64,000 nt of DNA from Colwellia psychrerythraea 34H (lineage in GTDB: Bacteria > Pseudomonadota > Gammaproteobacteria > Enterobacterales > Alteromonadaceae), in NCBI RefSeq assembly GCF_000012325.1, contig NC_003910.7, forward strand, positions 3,782,001 to 3,846,000, given 5' to 3'. The translations under genes and the position numbers were made by a program. Positions 46,506 to 54,943 of this stretch are shown here, piece after piece. Every line of letters starts with the position of its first letter. Positions within the stretch are counted from its first letter, which is position 1. The notes beneath the pieces are model-generated. The model worked only from the letters and a program-made list of their open reading frames with translations, was not told the origin of the DNA and made no database searches.

Positions 46506-46832
46506 TTGATAGAGAGAAATTTTATAACCAGTGGTCGAAATACCGTTATTCACAAAGTAAAAAAGTTCGATTTACTTATAATCAATGGTGATAAGTCCAT
46601 TGTTATTATTAGCCACCGCGGTATAGGCATATATAAGGGTGAAATACCTGCAAAACGCTCTATTGCTAAGAAGGCTTACCAAGATATTGTGGATATTTCG
46701 TCCTCAGAATTATTTGGTGAAGAAAAAACACTTTTGTTTGTTCAGGCACTTGATGGCATTGAATATAAAATAGATTACTCTAAAGAAGGTACTAGCAGCT
46801 TCATTAAAATTCATCAAAATCATTATATGTAA
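46506..46832 (+). CDS. Hypothetical protein, 108 aa, TTG start
   Basis: Soluble protein with no signal peptide. The start is TTG at 46506, supported by AGGAG 6 nt upstream. The sequence has a beta-rich first half (KKFDLLIINGDKSIVIISHRGIGIYKG) and a charged second half (PAKRSIAKKAYQDIVDISSSELFGEE, then IEYKIDYSKEG). I do not recognise it. It lies 104 bp upstream of the FapA-type gene on the same strand and could be co-transcribed with it. Confidence 0.6.
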   Translation: MIERNFITSGRNTVIHKVKKFDLLIINGDKSIVIISHRGIGIYKGEIPAKRSIAKKAYQDIVDISSSELFGEEKTLLFVQALDGIEYKIDYSKEGTSSFIKIHQNHYM

Positions 46833-46935
46833 CAAAGTCCATAAACTACATACTCATAATAATTATATAGTAAAAGAACAGCACCTAACCGTTATTTGGC
46901 TCAGCAGTACTTAACGGTTTGGGGGAGCCCGCGCA

Positions 46936-48624
46936 ATGACCAAAGCCAGTTTAATCTGTAATAAAAAAAATAATATAGATTTAGTCTTAGAGCCAATCAA
47001 AGGTGGTGACACTATATCCACCTTGAGTATCAAAGAATTAATTGATGCATCAGAATTTGCAAAACTTCGCATTAATAACGGTAATATTAAAAATGCTGTT
47101 GCTGAGTTAAATGATGTTTTAAAACCCCTACAAGATAAAAAAGTAGGCAGAACAATTCGCTATCAAGTACTCGAACGGGTTGATGCGAAAATTAGTATCA
47201 CTATAGAATCCGATGAGATGGGGGCTACCGCTGAAATTACTAGCGCTCAAGGTGGTAAACATCTTTCTGCAAAAGCGATATTAAACGCCGCACAAGAGGC
47301 AGGTGTAAAAAAAGGCTTTAGTAAAGAGCATTTAATTCAACTTGCACAACTTGCTGCAAAACAAATTCCCAATAGCCAGATTGATATGCAAATTGCTACC
47401 GGGAAAATCGCAGTTAATGGCAAAGATGCCCTAATACAGCCTTTAGTTGAAAGTGCCCAAGCCAGAATTTTAAAGCCTAAAAAACGAGAAGATGGTAGTG
47501 TCGACATGCGAGACTTAGGCGATATTATCTGTGTAAATATAGGTGATGCTATTGCAAAAAAAGTGCCTTTAACCCAAGGGAAGCAAGGCTATACTGTTAC
47601 TGCTACCCCTCTATCACCAGAGCCTGGTAATGATGTTGAACTCGTCGCGGGAGAAGGAACAAACATAAGTCCTCAAAATACTAATATTCTGGTTTCTGAA
47701 AAAGTTGGCTTACCTAAACTTATTAATAATGGTATGGAAGTTGATGAGATTTATAAAATTAAAAATGTCACTGTTGCCACCGGTAATATCAACTTTACCG
47801 GTAGTGTTATTATTGATGGTGATGTTACTGAAGGTATGAAAGTAACTGCTTCAGGTGATATTACGGTAGGTGGTTTTGTTGAGTCAGCAACCCTTGAAGC
47901 CGGTGGTGACATCACTATATCTGGTGGGATTATTGGCCGAAAACATGATGTTGAAAAAAAACATATTACCAATATCACCATGAGTGTCAATATCAGTGCA
48001 AAAGGCAGTATCTATGCAAAGTATGGGCAATATGCCCAAATTACTTGTTACCAAGATGTTCGTATTGAAAATCAATTACTGCACAGCATTTTAGATATAA
48101 GTGGCCGATTATGGATAGGAAAAAATGAGCAAGCTAACGGAAAACTAATTGGTGGCTACACCAAAGCAGGGACATCGGTTCATGCAGGTATTATTGGCGC
48201 AACAGCGGGTAGTAATACCATTATTAATTTTGAGCATAAAATACTCAAGTTTAAAGATGAAATTCACCAATTAGAAGAGCGACTTAAAATAGAGTCTGAT
48301 AAAACAAACGAATTGAAAGTAGCAATCAATAAATTAAAAAAATTACCAAAAGAAAAAGCCAGGCCAGAATTAGTAGCTAAAATTGTACCAACCTATCAAT
48401 ATCATGCTAATCAAATGGGTGAAATACTTAACGAAAAGCTAATCCTCGAAGACAGTTTTCAAGGATATATAGTCAGTATTTATGTTGAAGCAACGGAGAA
48501 GCTTTATCATGGCGTAGAGTTAATTGTTGGCGACTATAATGACAGATCTCGTCGTGAATATGGTCCAAGCAAAATGAGATATCGAGAGCGAAAAATACTG
48601 ATTGATCCAATAGTGAATACATAA
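46936..48624 (+). CDS. FapA-type DUF342 family protein
   Basis: Cytoplasmic protein of 562 aa. The N-terminal region is helical (LSIKELIDASEFAKLRIN). The central DUF342 beta-helix region is visible from the alternating VTVATGNINFTGSVIIDGDVTEGMKVTASGDITVGG pattern (about 275-420) with repeated Gly-Asp-Ile units. A coiled coil follows (HKILKFKDEIHQLEERLKIESDKTNELK, about 430-475). This architecture matches flagellar assembly protein A family members in Vibrio and Shewanella relatives; the exact role is unclear. Its stop codon overlaps the next start (TAATG). Confidence 0.82.
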   Translation: MTKASLICNKKNNIDLVLEPIKGGDTISTLSIKELIDASEFAKLRINNGNIKNAVAELNDVLKPLQDKKVGRTIRYQVLERVDAKISITIESDEMGATAEITSAQGGKHLSAKAILNAAQEAGVKKGFSKEHLIQLAQLAAKQIPNSQIDMQIATGKIAVNGKDALIQPLVESAQARILKPKKREDGSVDMRDLGDIICVNIGDAIAKKVPLTQGKQGYTVTATPLSPEPGNDVELVAGEGTNISPQNTNILVSEKVGLPKLINNGMEVDEIYKIKNVTVATGNINFTGSVIIDGDVTEGMKVTASGDITVGGFVESATLEAGGDITISGGIIGRKHDVEKKHITNITMSVNISAKGSIYAKYGQYAQITCYQDVRIENQLLHSILDISGRLWIGKNEQANGKLIGGYTKAGTSVHAGIIGATAGSNTIINFEHKILKFKDEIHQLEERLKIESDKTNELKVAINKLKKLPKEKARPELVAKIVPTYQYHANQMGEILNEKLILEDSFQGYIVSIYVEATEKLYHGVELIVGDYNDRSRREYGPSKMRYRERKILIDPIVNT

Positions 48625-49430
48625 TGGCTATGGCTAACAAATCTGTACTTAAATCCAGTTTCTTTGCGCTAGCACTTATACCGTTCAGCCAGCAAGCATA
48701 CGCTCAACAATGCTCTATCAACCTTAATTATGGGGTCATCATTGACCCTAAACATATCCGGATTGTCGATAAAGCGAAAACCCAAGTACAAATAAATAAT
48801 GCCACACAACTGTTCATTAAAGGTAGAGAGATCGCCTTATCTAGTGAGCAACAGCAATTGCTGACTAGCTTTAGTGTTGGCATTCGTCAACAAGTACCTG
48901 AAATTGTATCTATTGCTATTGAAGGCGTTGATATCGGCTTAAAAGCAGTAAACGAAGTAGTTGCCGGCTTAACAGGTGAAAATAGCGCTTCACAACAAAA
49001 AGTACAGGCCAAATTTGAAGAACTAAAATGGCGAATTCGAGCGCGATTTAATCAAAGTGCTAATAATTATTATATAGCCCCACAAGATTTAAATAACTTG
49101 GATGAAATGTTTACTGGGGAGTTTGAACAAGAAATTGAAGCAATGATTTCAACATCTATCGGTACAATATTAGAAGCGGTTGGCCAATCAATTTTAGCTA
49201 ATGATAATAGCAATGAATTCGATGGTGAAACACGTATAACCACTTTTGATAAACGCTTAACAACACTCAGTAAAGGTTTGGAGTTAGAAGTCGCAGAAAG
49301 AGCTAAAGCATTAGATATAAAAGCAGAAAACTTTTGTCAACAACTGACTTACCTAGATCAACTAGAAACAAAACTTCACCAAGCCATACCAGCATTAAAA
49401 GAGTATAACCTAATCGAATCATCGAACTAG
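48624..49430 (+). CDS. DUF2884 (YggN-like) secreted protein
   Basis: Predicted periplasmic protein of 268 aa. The signal peptide is visible as KSSFFALALIPFSQQAYA with likely cleavage after AYA. The mature protein starts QQCSINLNYGVIIDPKHIRI and is mostly helical, with LLTSFSVGIRQQVPEIVSIAIEGVDIGLKAVNEVV, which matches DUF2884. It is translationally coupled to the FapA-type gene (ATG overlaps its stop). An in-frame second Met lies two codons later. Function is unknown. Confidence 0.8.
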   Translation: MAMANKSVLKSSFFALALIPFSQQAYAQQCSINLNYGVIIDPKHIRIVDKAKTQVQINNATQLFIKGREIALSSEQQQLLTSFSVGIRQQVPEIVSIAIEGVDIGLKAVNEVVAGLTGENSASQQKVQAKFEELKWRIRARFNQSANNYYIAPQDLNNLDEMFTGEFEQEIEAMISTSIGTILEAVGQSILANDNSNEFDGETRITTFDKRLTTLSKGLELEVAERAKALDIKAENFCQQLTYLDQLETKLHQAIPALKEYNLIESSN

Positions 49431-49472
49431 CTCGATATATTTATCCCCTCACATCGACACAATTTAACTCAT

Positions 49473-49520
49473 AACAACCTTTATAAGTAAGGATTCCCTT
49501 ACACAGGTTGTTTTATTTTA
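49473..49520 (+). terminator. Intrinsic terminator after the DUF2884 gene
   Basis: AACAACCT / AGGTTGTT enclose a second stem GTAAGG / CCTTAC with an ATTC loop, followed by TTTTATTTTA. Confidence 0.85.
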
Positions 49521-49574
49521 TAGCGACTATAACTTCTCAAATAGTGCACTTCTGATTTATCAAATCTTAGCAGC

Positions 49575-49614
49575 AAAAAGCCCAAGATACTTAGTAAGGT
49601 ACATTGGGCTTTTA
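49575..49614. terminator. Terminator hairpin after ETF-QO gene (minus strand)
   Basis: AAAAAGCCCAA / TTGGGCTTTT has a 19-nt loop with A/T runs on both sides. It lies 22 bp after the ETF-QO stop and can work in either direction. Confidence 0.85.
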
Positions 49615-49635
49615 TAATCAGTTGATTAGCGAATA

Positions 49636-51297
49636 TTACATGTTCGGGTAGTTTGGACCACCAGTGCCCTCAGGTGTAACCCAAGTAATATTTTGACTTG
49701 GATCTTTAATATCACATGTTTTACAGTGAATACAGTTTTGAGCATTGATGACAAACTTGTCGCCCTCTTCAGTTTTTTCAACCTCATACACACCAGCAGG
49801 ACAGTAAAGCTGTGCAGGTTCATTGTATTTAGTTAAATTAACTCTGATAGGAATATCTGCATCTTTAAGTTTTAAATGACAAGGCTGCTCTTCTTCATGG
49901 TTAGTATTTGACAAAAAAACTGAAGAGAGTTTATCAAAGCTTAATTTATTATCTGGCTTACTATAATTAATAACTGGCATATCGGCAGCCGGCTTTAATT
50001 GAGCATAATCTACACTATCATCTTTAAAATTAAACGGTAATTTACCAGCAAAAAAGTTTTGGTCTAACGTATTGTACGCGCCGCCCAACATGGTACCAAA
50101 CTTATGCATAGCTGGACCGAAGTTACGGGTATTGTATAACTCTTCATATAACCAAGAGTCTTTATATAACTGCGTAAATTGAGTTAAATCTTGCTTACCT
50201 TCTTCTGCGATAGCTTCTCCAACAATCAATGCTTGAGCAATAGCTTCAGCGGCAATCATGCCAGACTTCATCGCTGTGTGATTACCTTTAATTTTCGCAA
50301 AGTTAATAGTACCAGCATCACAACCTACTAATAATGCTCCTGGCATCGTCATTTTAGGTAAAGAATTAAAACCGCCTTTGGCCATAGCTCGAGCGCCATA
50401 GGAAACACGTTTACCACCTTCAAGGTACTGACTAATCTTAGGATGATGTTTGTAACGTTGGAATTCATCAAAAGGACTTAAATGCGGGTTGCTATAATTT
50501 AAGTCGATAATTAAACCAACAAAAACTTGGTTGTTTTCGGCATGATATAGGTAACCACCACCATTAGTCTTTTTATCTAATGGCCAACCGGCTGTATGTA
50601 CAACAAGTCCTGGCTGATGTTTTGCTGGGTCAATATCCCAAATTTCTTTAAAACCTAAACCATAATGTTGTGGAGAACTTTGCTCATCAAGGTTGAATTT
50701 TTCGATTAACTCTTTACCCAAATGACCTCGACAGCCTTCAGCAAAAACCGTGTATTTAGCGCGTAATTCCATACCCGGCATGAACGAATCTTTTTCTTTG
50801 CCTTCAGCATCTAAACCCATGTCGCCAGTGATAACACCACCGACACTACCATCGTCATTATAAATAACACTTTGTGCCGGGAAACCAGGGAAAATTTCAA
50901 CACCTAGCTGTTCAGCTTGTTCAGCTAACCAACGACAAACATTGCCCATACTAACAATGTAATTTCCGTCATTGTGCATAGTTTTAGGCACAGAAAAATT
51001 AGGTAATTTGATACCTGAATTTTCATTATTCAATAGATAAATATCATCGCCGGTAACTTTAGTCGTTAATGGCGCATTTCGTTCTTGCCAATCCGGAAAT
51101 AGTTCATTCAAAGATCTTGGTTCAAACACAGCACCCGAAAGAATGTGGGCTCCAACTTCAGATCCCTTTTCAACAACACAAACCATTAATTCTTGCTGTT
51201 TTTCTTGTGCTAATTGCATTAATCGACAAGCAGTTGATAGACCTGCGGGCCCTGCTCCAACAATGACTACGTCAAATTCCATCGATTCGCGTTCCAT
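49636..51297 (-). CDS. etfD: Electron transfer flavoprotein-ubiquinone oxidoreductase
   Basis: Membrane-associated FAD and [4Fe-4S] enzyme of 553 aa that passes electrons from ETF to ubiquinone. It shows MEFDVVIVGAGPAGLSTACRL (FAD loop), EKGSEVGAHILSGAVFEPR, FAEGCRGHLGKELI, GLGFKEIWDI, VGCDAGTINFAKIKGNHTAMKSGM, and the C-terminal cluster motif CIHCKTCDIKDPSQNI with CPAG earlier. A strong GGGAGA site precedes the ATG at 51297. It is divergent from etfBA, and two PsrA-type boxes lie in between. Confidence 0.96.
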   Translation of the reverse strand: MERESMEFDVVIVGAGPAGLSTACRLMQLAQEKQQELMVCVVEKGSEVGAHILSGAVFEPRSLNELFPDWQERNAPLTTKVTGDDIYLLNNENSGIKLPNFSVPKTMHNDGNYIVSMGNVCRWLAEQAEQLGVEIFPGFPAQSVIYNDDGSVGGVITGDMGLDAEGKEKDSFMPGMELRAKYTVFAEGCRGHLGKELIEKFNLDEQSSPQHYGLGFKEIWDIDPAKHQPGLVVHTAGWPLDKKTNGGGYLYHAENNQVFVGLIIDLNYSNPHLSPFDEFQRYKHHPKISQYLEGGKRVSYGARAMAKGGFNSLPKMTMPGALLVGCDAGTINFAKIKGNHTAMKSGMIAAEAIAQALIVGEAIAEEGKQDLTQFTQLYKDSWLYEELYNTRNFGPAMHKFGTMLGGAYNTLDQNFFAGKLPFNFKDDSVDYAQLKPAADMPVINYSKPDNKLSFDKLSSVFLSNTNHEEEQPCHLKLKDADIPIRVNLTKYNEPAQLYCPAGVYEVEKTEEGDKFVINAQNCIHCKTCDIKDPSQNITWVTPEGTGGPNYPNM

Positions 51298-51360
51298 AAG
51301 ATCTCCCAGTGTGATTATATTTATATTTTAATTTATATCTTAAAAGTCTATACTAAATTT

Positions 51361-51374
51361 CAAACGTGCGTTTG
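51361..51374. promoter_or_regulatory. PsrA-type operator 1 (CAAAC-N4-GTTTG)
   Basis: CAAACGTGCGTTTG is a perfect match to the CAAAC(N2-4)GTTTG pattern of the fatty-acid-responsive TetR regulator PsrA. It lies 64 bp upstream of the etfD start and overlaps a plausible -35 element (TTGAAA on the minus strand). Confidence 0.72.
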
Positions 51375-51379
51375 ATATT

Positions 51380-51393
51380 CAAACAAGTGTTTG
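51380..51393. promoter_or_regulatory. PsrA-type operator 2 (CAAAC-N4-GTTTG)
   Basis: CAAACAAGTGTTTG is a second perfect site, 19 bp (about two helical turns) from the first, so two dimers could bind on one DNA face. It lies 167 bp upstream of the etfB start. Confidence 0.72.
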
Positions 51394-51559
51394 ATAGTAT
51401 CCTACAACAGATGTCCAAGCAAGACACTGTTAAAGCATTTCGTTAGATTGTATCTTAGTTTAAAAGTTTTAACCAAGTTTACGTTGACGTTGACGTAAAG
51501 CAAGAGTATCTTTTAACTATTATTTATTTTTAAATTAACAACCCTTTTCAGAGGCTACG

Positions 51560-52312
51560 ATGAAAGTATTAGTTCCGATAAAACGTGTTATTGACTATAA
51601 CGTCAAAGTTCGGGTAAAACCCGATCAATCAAATGTAGATCTTGCCAATACAAAAATGGCTATAAACCCCTTTTGTGAAATTGCCGTTGAAGAAGCTGTT
51701 CGTTTAAAAGAAGCGGGTATAGCAACAGAAGTAATTGCAATTTCTGTCGGTAATAAATCTTGTCAAGAGCAGTTGCGTACTGCATTAGCTTTAGGTGCAG
51801 ATCGCGCCATACAAATTGACACTGATGAAAGCTTAGACGCACTAAATATTGCTAAATTATTACAAAAAGTTGTTGAAGAAGAACAACCGCAACTTATAAT
51901 TTTAGGTAAGCAATCTATTGATAGTGATAATAACCAAACAGGTCAAATGCTTGCTGCTTTAACAGGTATGCCACAAGGCACATTTGCTTCAGTTGTAAAA
52001 GTTGAAGGCGAAAAAGTTAATGTTACCCGTGAAGTAGATGGCGGTTTACAAACTGTTGCGCTTAACTTACCTGCTATTGTGACCACAGATTTACGTTTAA
52101 ATGAACCTCGTTACGCTTCATTACCTAATATTATGAAAGCTAAACGTAAACCATTAGCAGTGAAACCTGCAGCAGATTTTGGCATTGATTTAACAGCTCG
52201 TACTAAATTATTAAAAGTTACTCCTCCTGCACAGCGTCAAGCAGGTATTGTAGTAGAAAGCATTGATGAATTAGTTGAAAAATTAAAAAATGAAGCCAAG
52301 GTGATCTCATGA
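51560..52312 (+). CDS. etfB: Electron transfer flavoprotein beta subunit
   Basis: Cytoplasmic protein of 250 aa that binds AMP and pairs with EtfA to carry electrons from acyl-CoA dehydrogenases. It shows [71 protein letters not shown] (AMP loop), [11 protein letters not shown] and [29 protein letters not shown]. It overlaps etfA by 4 bp (ATGA). Confidence 0.97.
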   Translation: MKVLVPIKRVIDYNVKVRVKPDQSNVDLANTKMAINPFCEIAVEEAVRLKEAGIATEVIAISVGNKSCQEQLRTALALGADRAIQIDTDESLDALNIAKLLQKVVEEEQPQLIILGKQSIDSDNNQTGQMLAALTGMPQGTFASVVKVEGEKVNVTREVDGGLQTVALNLPAIVTTDLRLNEPRYASLPNIMKAKRKPLAVKPAADFGIDLTARTKLLKVTPPAQRQAGIVVESIDELVEKLKNEAKVIS

Positions 52313-53235
52313 GTATTTTAGTAATTGCTGAACACGATAACAGCTCGTTAAAAGCTGAAACTCTAAAAACAGTTGGCGCAGCACAAAAAATTGGTGGTGA
52401 TATAACATTACTAGTTGCTGGTTTTAATTGCCAAAATGTTGTTGAAGCTGCCTCAAAAGTAAATGGCGTAAGCAAAGTTTTAGTTTGTGACAATGCCGCT
52501 TATGAACATCAACTTGCTGAAAATGTTAGTTTGTTAGTTACTGAGTTAGCCGCTGACTATGAACATATTTTAGCAACAGCGCTAACTACCGGCAAAAATT
52601 TTATGCCTAGAGTTGCTGCTTTGTTAGATGTGTCTCAAATTTCTGACATTATTGACGTTGAGAGTAGTGATACTTTTGTTCGTCCTATTTATGCAGGTAA
52701 TGCTATTGCAACAGTACAAAGCTTAGATAACAAAAAGGTTATCACTGTTCGTACTACTGGCTTTGATGCCGTTGCGACAGATGGTACTGCTGAAGTAGTT
52801 AATCTTGATACGGTAACTGATGCAGGTATCTCAAGCCATGTAAGCGACGAATTAACCGTATCTGAGCGACCTGACTTAGGCGCAGCAGGCGTTATTATTT
52901 CTGGTGGTCGTGGCATGCAAAATGGCGATAACTTTAAATTACTTGATGGTATTGCCGACAAACTAGGCGCGGCTATTGGCGCATCACGTGCTGCTGTTGA
53001 TGCAGGCTTTGTTCCTAATGATATGCAAGTTGGACAAACAGGTAAAATTGTTGCTCCAGACTTATATATTGCGGTAGGTATTAGTGGTGCTATTCAGCAT
53101 TTAGCGGGTATGAAAGATTCAAAAGTTATTGTTGCTATCAATAAAGATCCTGAAGCACCAATCTTTCAAGTCGCTGATTATGGTATTGTTGCTGACTTAT
53201 TTGATGCGTTACCAGAGTTAGAAAGCAAGTTATAA
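52309..53235 (+). CDS. etfA: Electron transfer flavoprotein alpha subunit
   Basis: Cytoplasmic FAD-binding subunit of 308 aa. It shows [24 protein letters not shown] at the N-terminus and [23 protein letters not shown]. The FAD-binding C-terminal half has [81 protein letters not shown]. Length is normal. It is coupled to etfB and ends at the terminator at 53306-53343. Confidence 0.97.
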   Translation: MSILVIAEHDNSSLKAETLKTVGAAQKIGGDITLLVAGFNCQNVVEAASKVNGVSKVLVCDNAAYEHQLAENVSLLVTELAADYEHILATALTTGKNFMPRVAALLDVSQISDIIDVESSDTFVRPIYAGNAIATVQSLDNKKVITVRTTGFDAVATDGTAEVVNLDTVTDAGISSHVSDELTVSERPDLGAAGVIISGGRGMQNGDNFKLLDGIADKLGAAIGASRAAVDAGFVPNDMQVGQTGKIVAPDLYIAVGISGAIQHLAGMKDSKVIVAINKDPEAPIFQVADYGIVADLFDALPELESKL

Positions 53236-53305
53236 CTCAAACATTAGTCATTACTTTCAAGCAGTCCTTTAAACAGTACTAAGCACAAAGTAATATTGAT
53301 ATAAT

Positions 53306-53343
53306 AAAACCACGCTTATGGAAATAAGACGTGGTTTTATTTT
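53306..53343 (+). terminator. Intrinsic terminator after etfBA
   Basis: AAAACCACG / CGTGGTTTT with an inner CTTAT / ATAAG stem, followed by ATTTT. It lies 71 bp after the etfA stop. Confidence 0.85.
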
Positions 53344-53402
53344 GTCTAAAATTTGTGAAGTAAGTTTAGTTAATAGTGAAATTTAAGAATATTGAGTGAT
53401 TT

Positions 53403-53801
53403 ATGAAAAATAATTTATCGAGTTTAAGTGATTTAGCTGCTGCATTTGGTAAAGCGCCAATTGAGCAGGATAAACCTACACCCGTGAGTGATGACTCATT
53501 AGTCTACTCAACAGGATCAGGTCGCATCAACCAACAAAAAGAAAAAAGCATTACGCCAAGTGATGGTTATGCCAGGGTAAGGCGCGAAACTAAAGGCCGA
53601 AAAGGCAAAGGCGTTATTGTTATTAGTGGCTTAGGCTTAGATAATAAAGCATTAAAAGAGTTAGCAAAGAAACTTAAAAAAACTTGCGGTAGCGGTGGCT
53701 CCGTCGTTGATGAAACCATTGAAGTTCAAGGCGACAAACGCGACGTTATACAGCAAGTACTCGAAAAGGCCGGATTTAAAGTTAAATTTACCGGCGGTTA
53801 A
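53403..53801 (+). CDS. yciH: SUI1/eIF1-family translation factor homologue (YciH)
   Basis: Cytoplasmic protein of 132 aa. The C-terminal SUI1 domain is visible in VRRETKGRKGKGVIVISGLGLDNKALKELAKKLKKTCGSGGSVVDETIEVQGDKRD with the closing VLEKAGFKVKFTGG. The N-terminal 55 residues are disordered. In E. coli YciH affects start-site fidelity; here the role is inferred. It is convergent with recR. Confidence 0.92.
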   Translation: MKNNLSSLSDLAAAFGKAPIEQDKPTPVSDDSLVYSTGSGRINQQKEKSITPSDGYARVRRETKGRKGKGVIVISGLGLDNKALKELAKKLKKTCGSGGSVVDETIEVQGDKRDVIQQVLEKAGFKVKFTGG

Positions 53802-53848
53802 CGCTTTCCTTAACGTAAGCTATATCAATAGATGTCTGAATAAAGGTG

Positions 53849-54454
53849 TTAGATCTGATAGCTTTTTCTGCCAGATAAAGCATGTGAGAGTGTATTGCCA
53901 TCTACATATTCTAATTCCCCCCCAACAGGGACTCCGTGGGCAATTCTAGAGATATTCACTTGATGTTGCTGAGCCAACTCAGCAATAAAGTGTGCTGTTG
54001 CCTCCCCTTCCACCGTCGGATTAGTTGCCAAAATAACTTCACTAAACTGACCTGTAGCAAATTGCTTCGCTAATATATCTAAGCCTAGATCATCTGGTCC
54101 TATGCCATCAATAGGAGATAAATGCCCCATCAAGACAAAATACTTCCCAAAGAACTCACCTGTTTGTTCAATAGCAATAACGTCACCCGGCGTTTCTACA
54201 ATACACAAAGTAGTTGAAAGTTGTCGCTTTGGGCTTTGGCATATTTCACATAGTGCTTCTTCAGTAAAGTTTCGACACTGCTGACAATGACCAATATCAG
54301 TCATGGCTTTCGCTAAGGTATTGGCAAGCTTACTACCACCACGACGATTACGTTCAAGTAACTGAAATGCCATGCGCTGCGCTGATTTTGCGCCAACGCC
54401 AGGTAAACATTTTAATGAATCAATTAACTCTTGAACCAGTGGACTAAATTTCAT
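53849..54454 (-). CDS. recR: Recombination mediator protein RecR
   Basis: Cytoplasmic DNA repair protein of 201 aa that works with RecO and RecF to load RecA. It shows the helix-hairpin-helix [24 protein letters not shown], the four-Cys zinc finger [16 protein letters not shown], and a Toprim domain with [21 protein letters not shown] and [24 protein letters not shown] segments, then [20 protein letters not shown]. The ATG at 54454 gives the family length; the 20 codons upstream in frame are not conserved. dnaX and ybaB, usual upstream neighbours, are not adjacent here; a repeat element is. Confidence 0.95.
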   Translation of the reverse strand: MKFSPLVQELIDSLKCLPGVGAKSAQRMAFQLLERNRRGGSKLANTLAKAMTDIGHCQQCRNFTEEALCEICQSPKRQLSTTLCIVETPGDVIAIEQTGEFFGKYFVLMGHLSPIDGIGPDDLGLDILAKQFATGQFSEVILATNPTVEGEATAHFIAELAQQHQVNISRIAHGVPVGGELEYVDGNTLSHALSGRKSYQI

Positions 54455-54610
54455 AACTAACCATTTAATTTTATATTGTAATACGTGAATCTGAAAATTT
54501 ATTCGCAAACACAAACAAAAATTAATGATTCACCACTATTTAATGGCTAATTTTAATCAACTTAACCGGTAAATAGTAGTGACTTCTTGAAATATATACA
54601 CATCATTTAA

Positions 54611-54880
54611 TGATACCAAGTTGATTAAGTTCTTTCCCACTCAGCGAGAATTAAAAGGCTTAGAGGCAAGACATTGATTGAAGAGAATGGTTATTCCCTT
54701 GTCAAAGTCAATAACGCAGCATATAAGCCTTTTAAACTCGCCCTTTGGGAGTTTGTTCAATGCCTATTAACATCATTAAATTTATTTGATTTAGAATAAC
54801 TAGATCTAAACAAATTTGCCTTCTTATTGAACATTTAACATAGCTCTGAGTTGGGAAGAAGTTTAATCAAATTGGTATGA
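54611..54880 (+). mobile_element. MITE-like repeat family B, copy B2 (264 bp plus TGA duplications)
   Basis: The element spans 54614-54877, from TACCAAGTTGATTAAG to the near-complement TTTAATCAAATTGGTA. TGA flanks both sides (54611-54613 and 54878-54880). The core (AGCGAGAATTAAAAGGCTTA and on, to CTCGCCCTT-GGGAG) matches the reversed copy at 43959-44222. The end sequences differ from that copy but match each other. The rest of the 54455-54943 gap holds nothing recognised. Confidence 0.82.
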
Positions 54881-54943
54881 CTAGCTAATACTTAGCTAGT
54901 CCAGTCTTTAGAACCATGAATCCATTTGCTATAACACCAGTAA

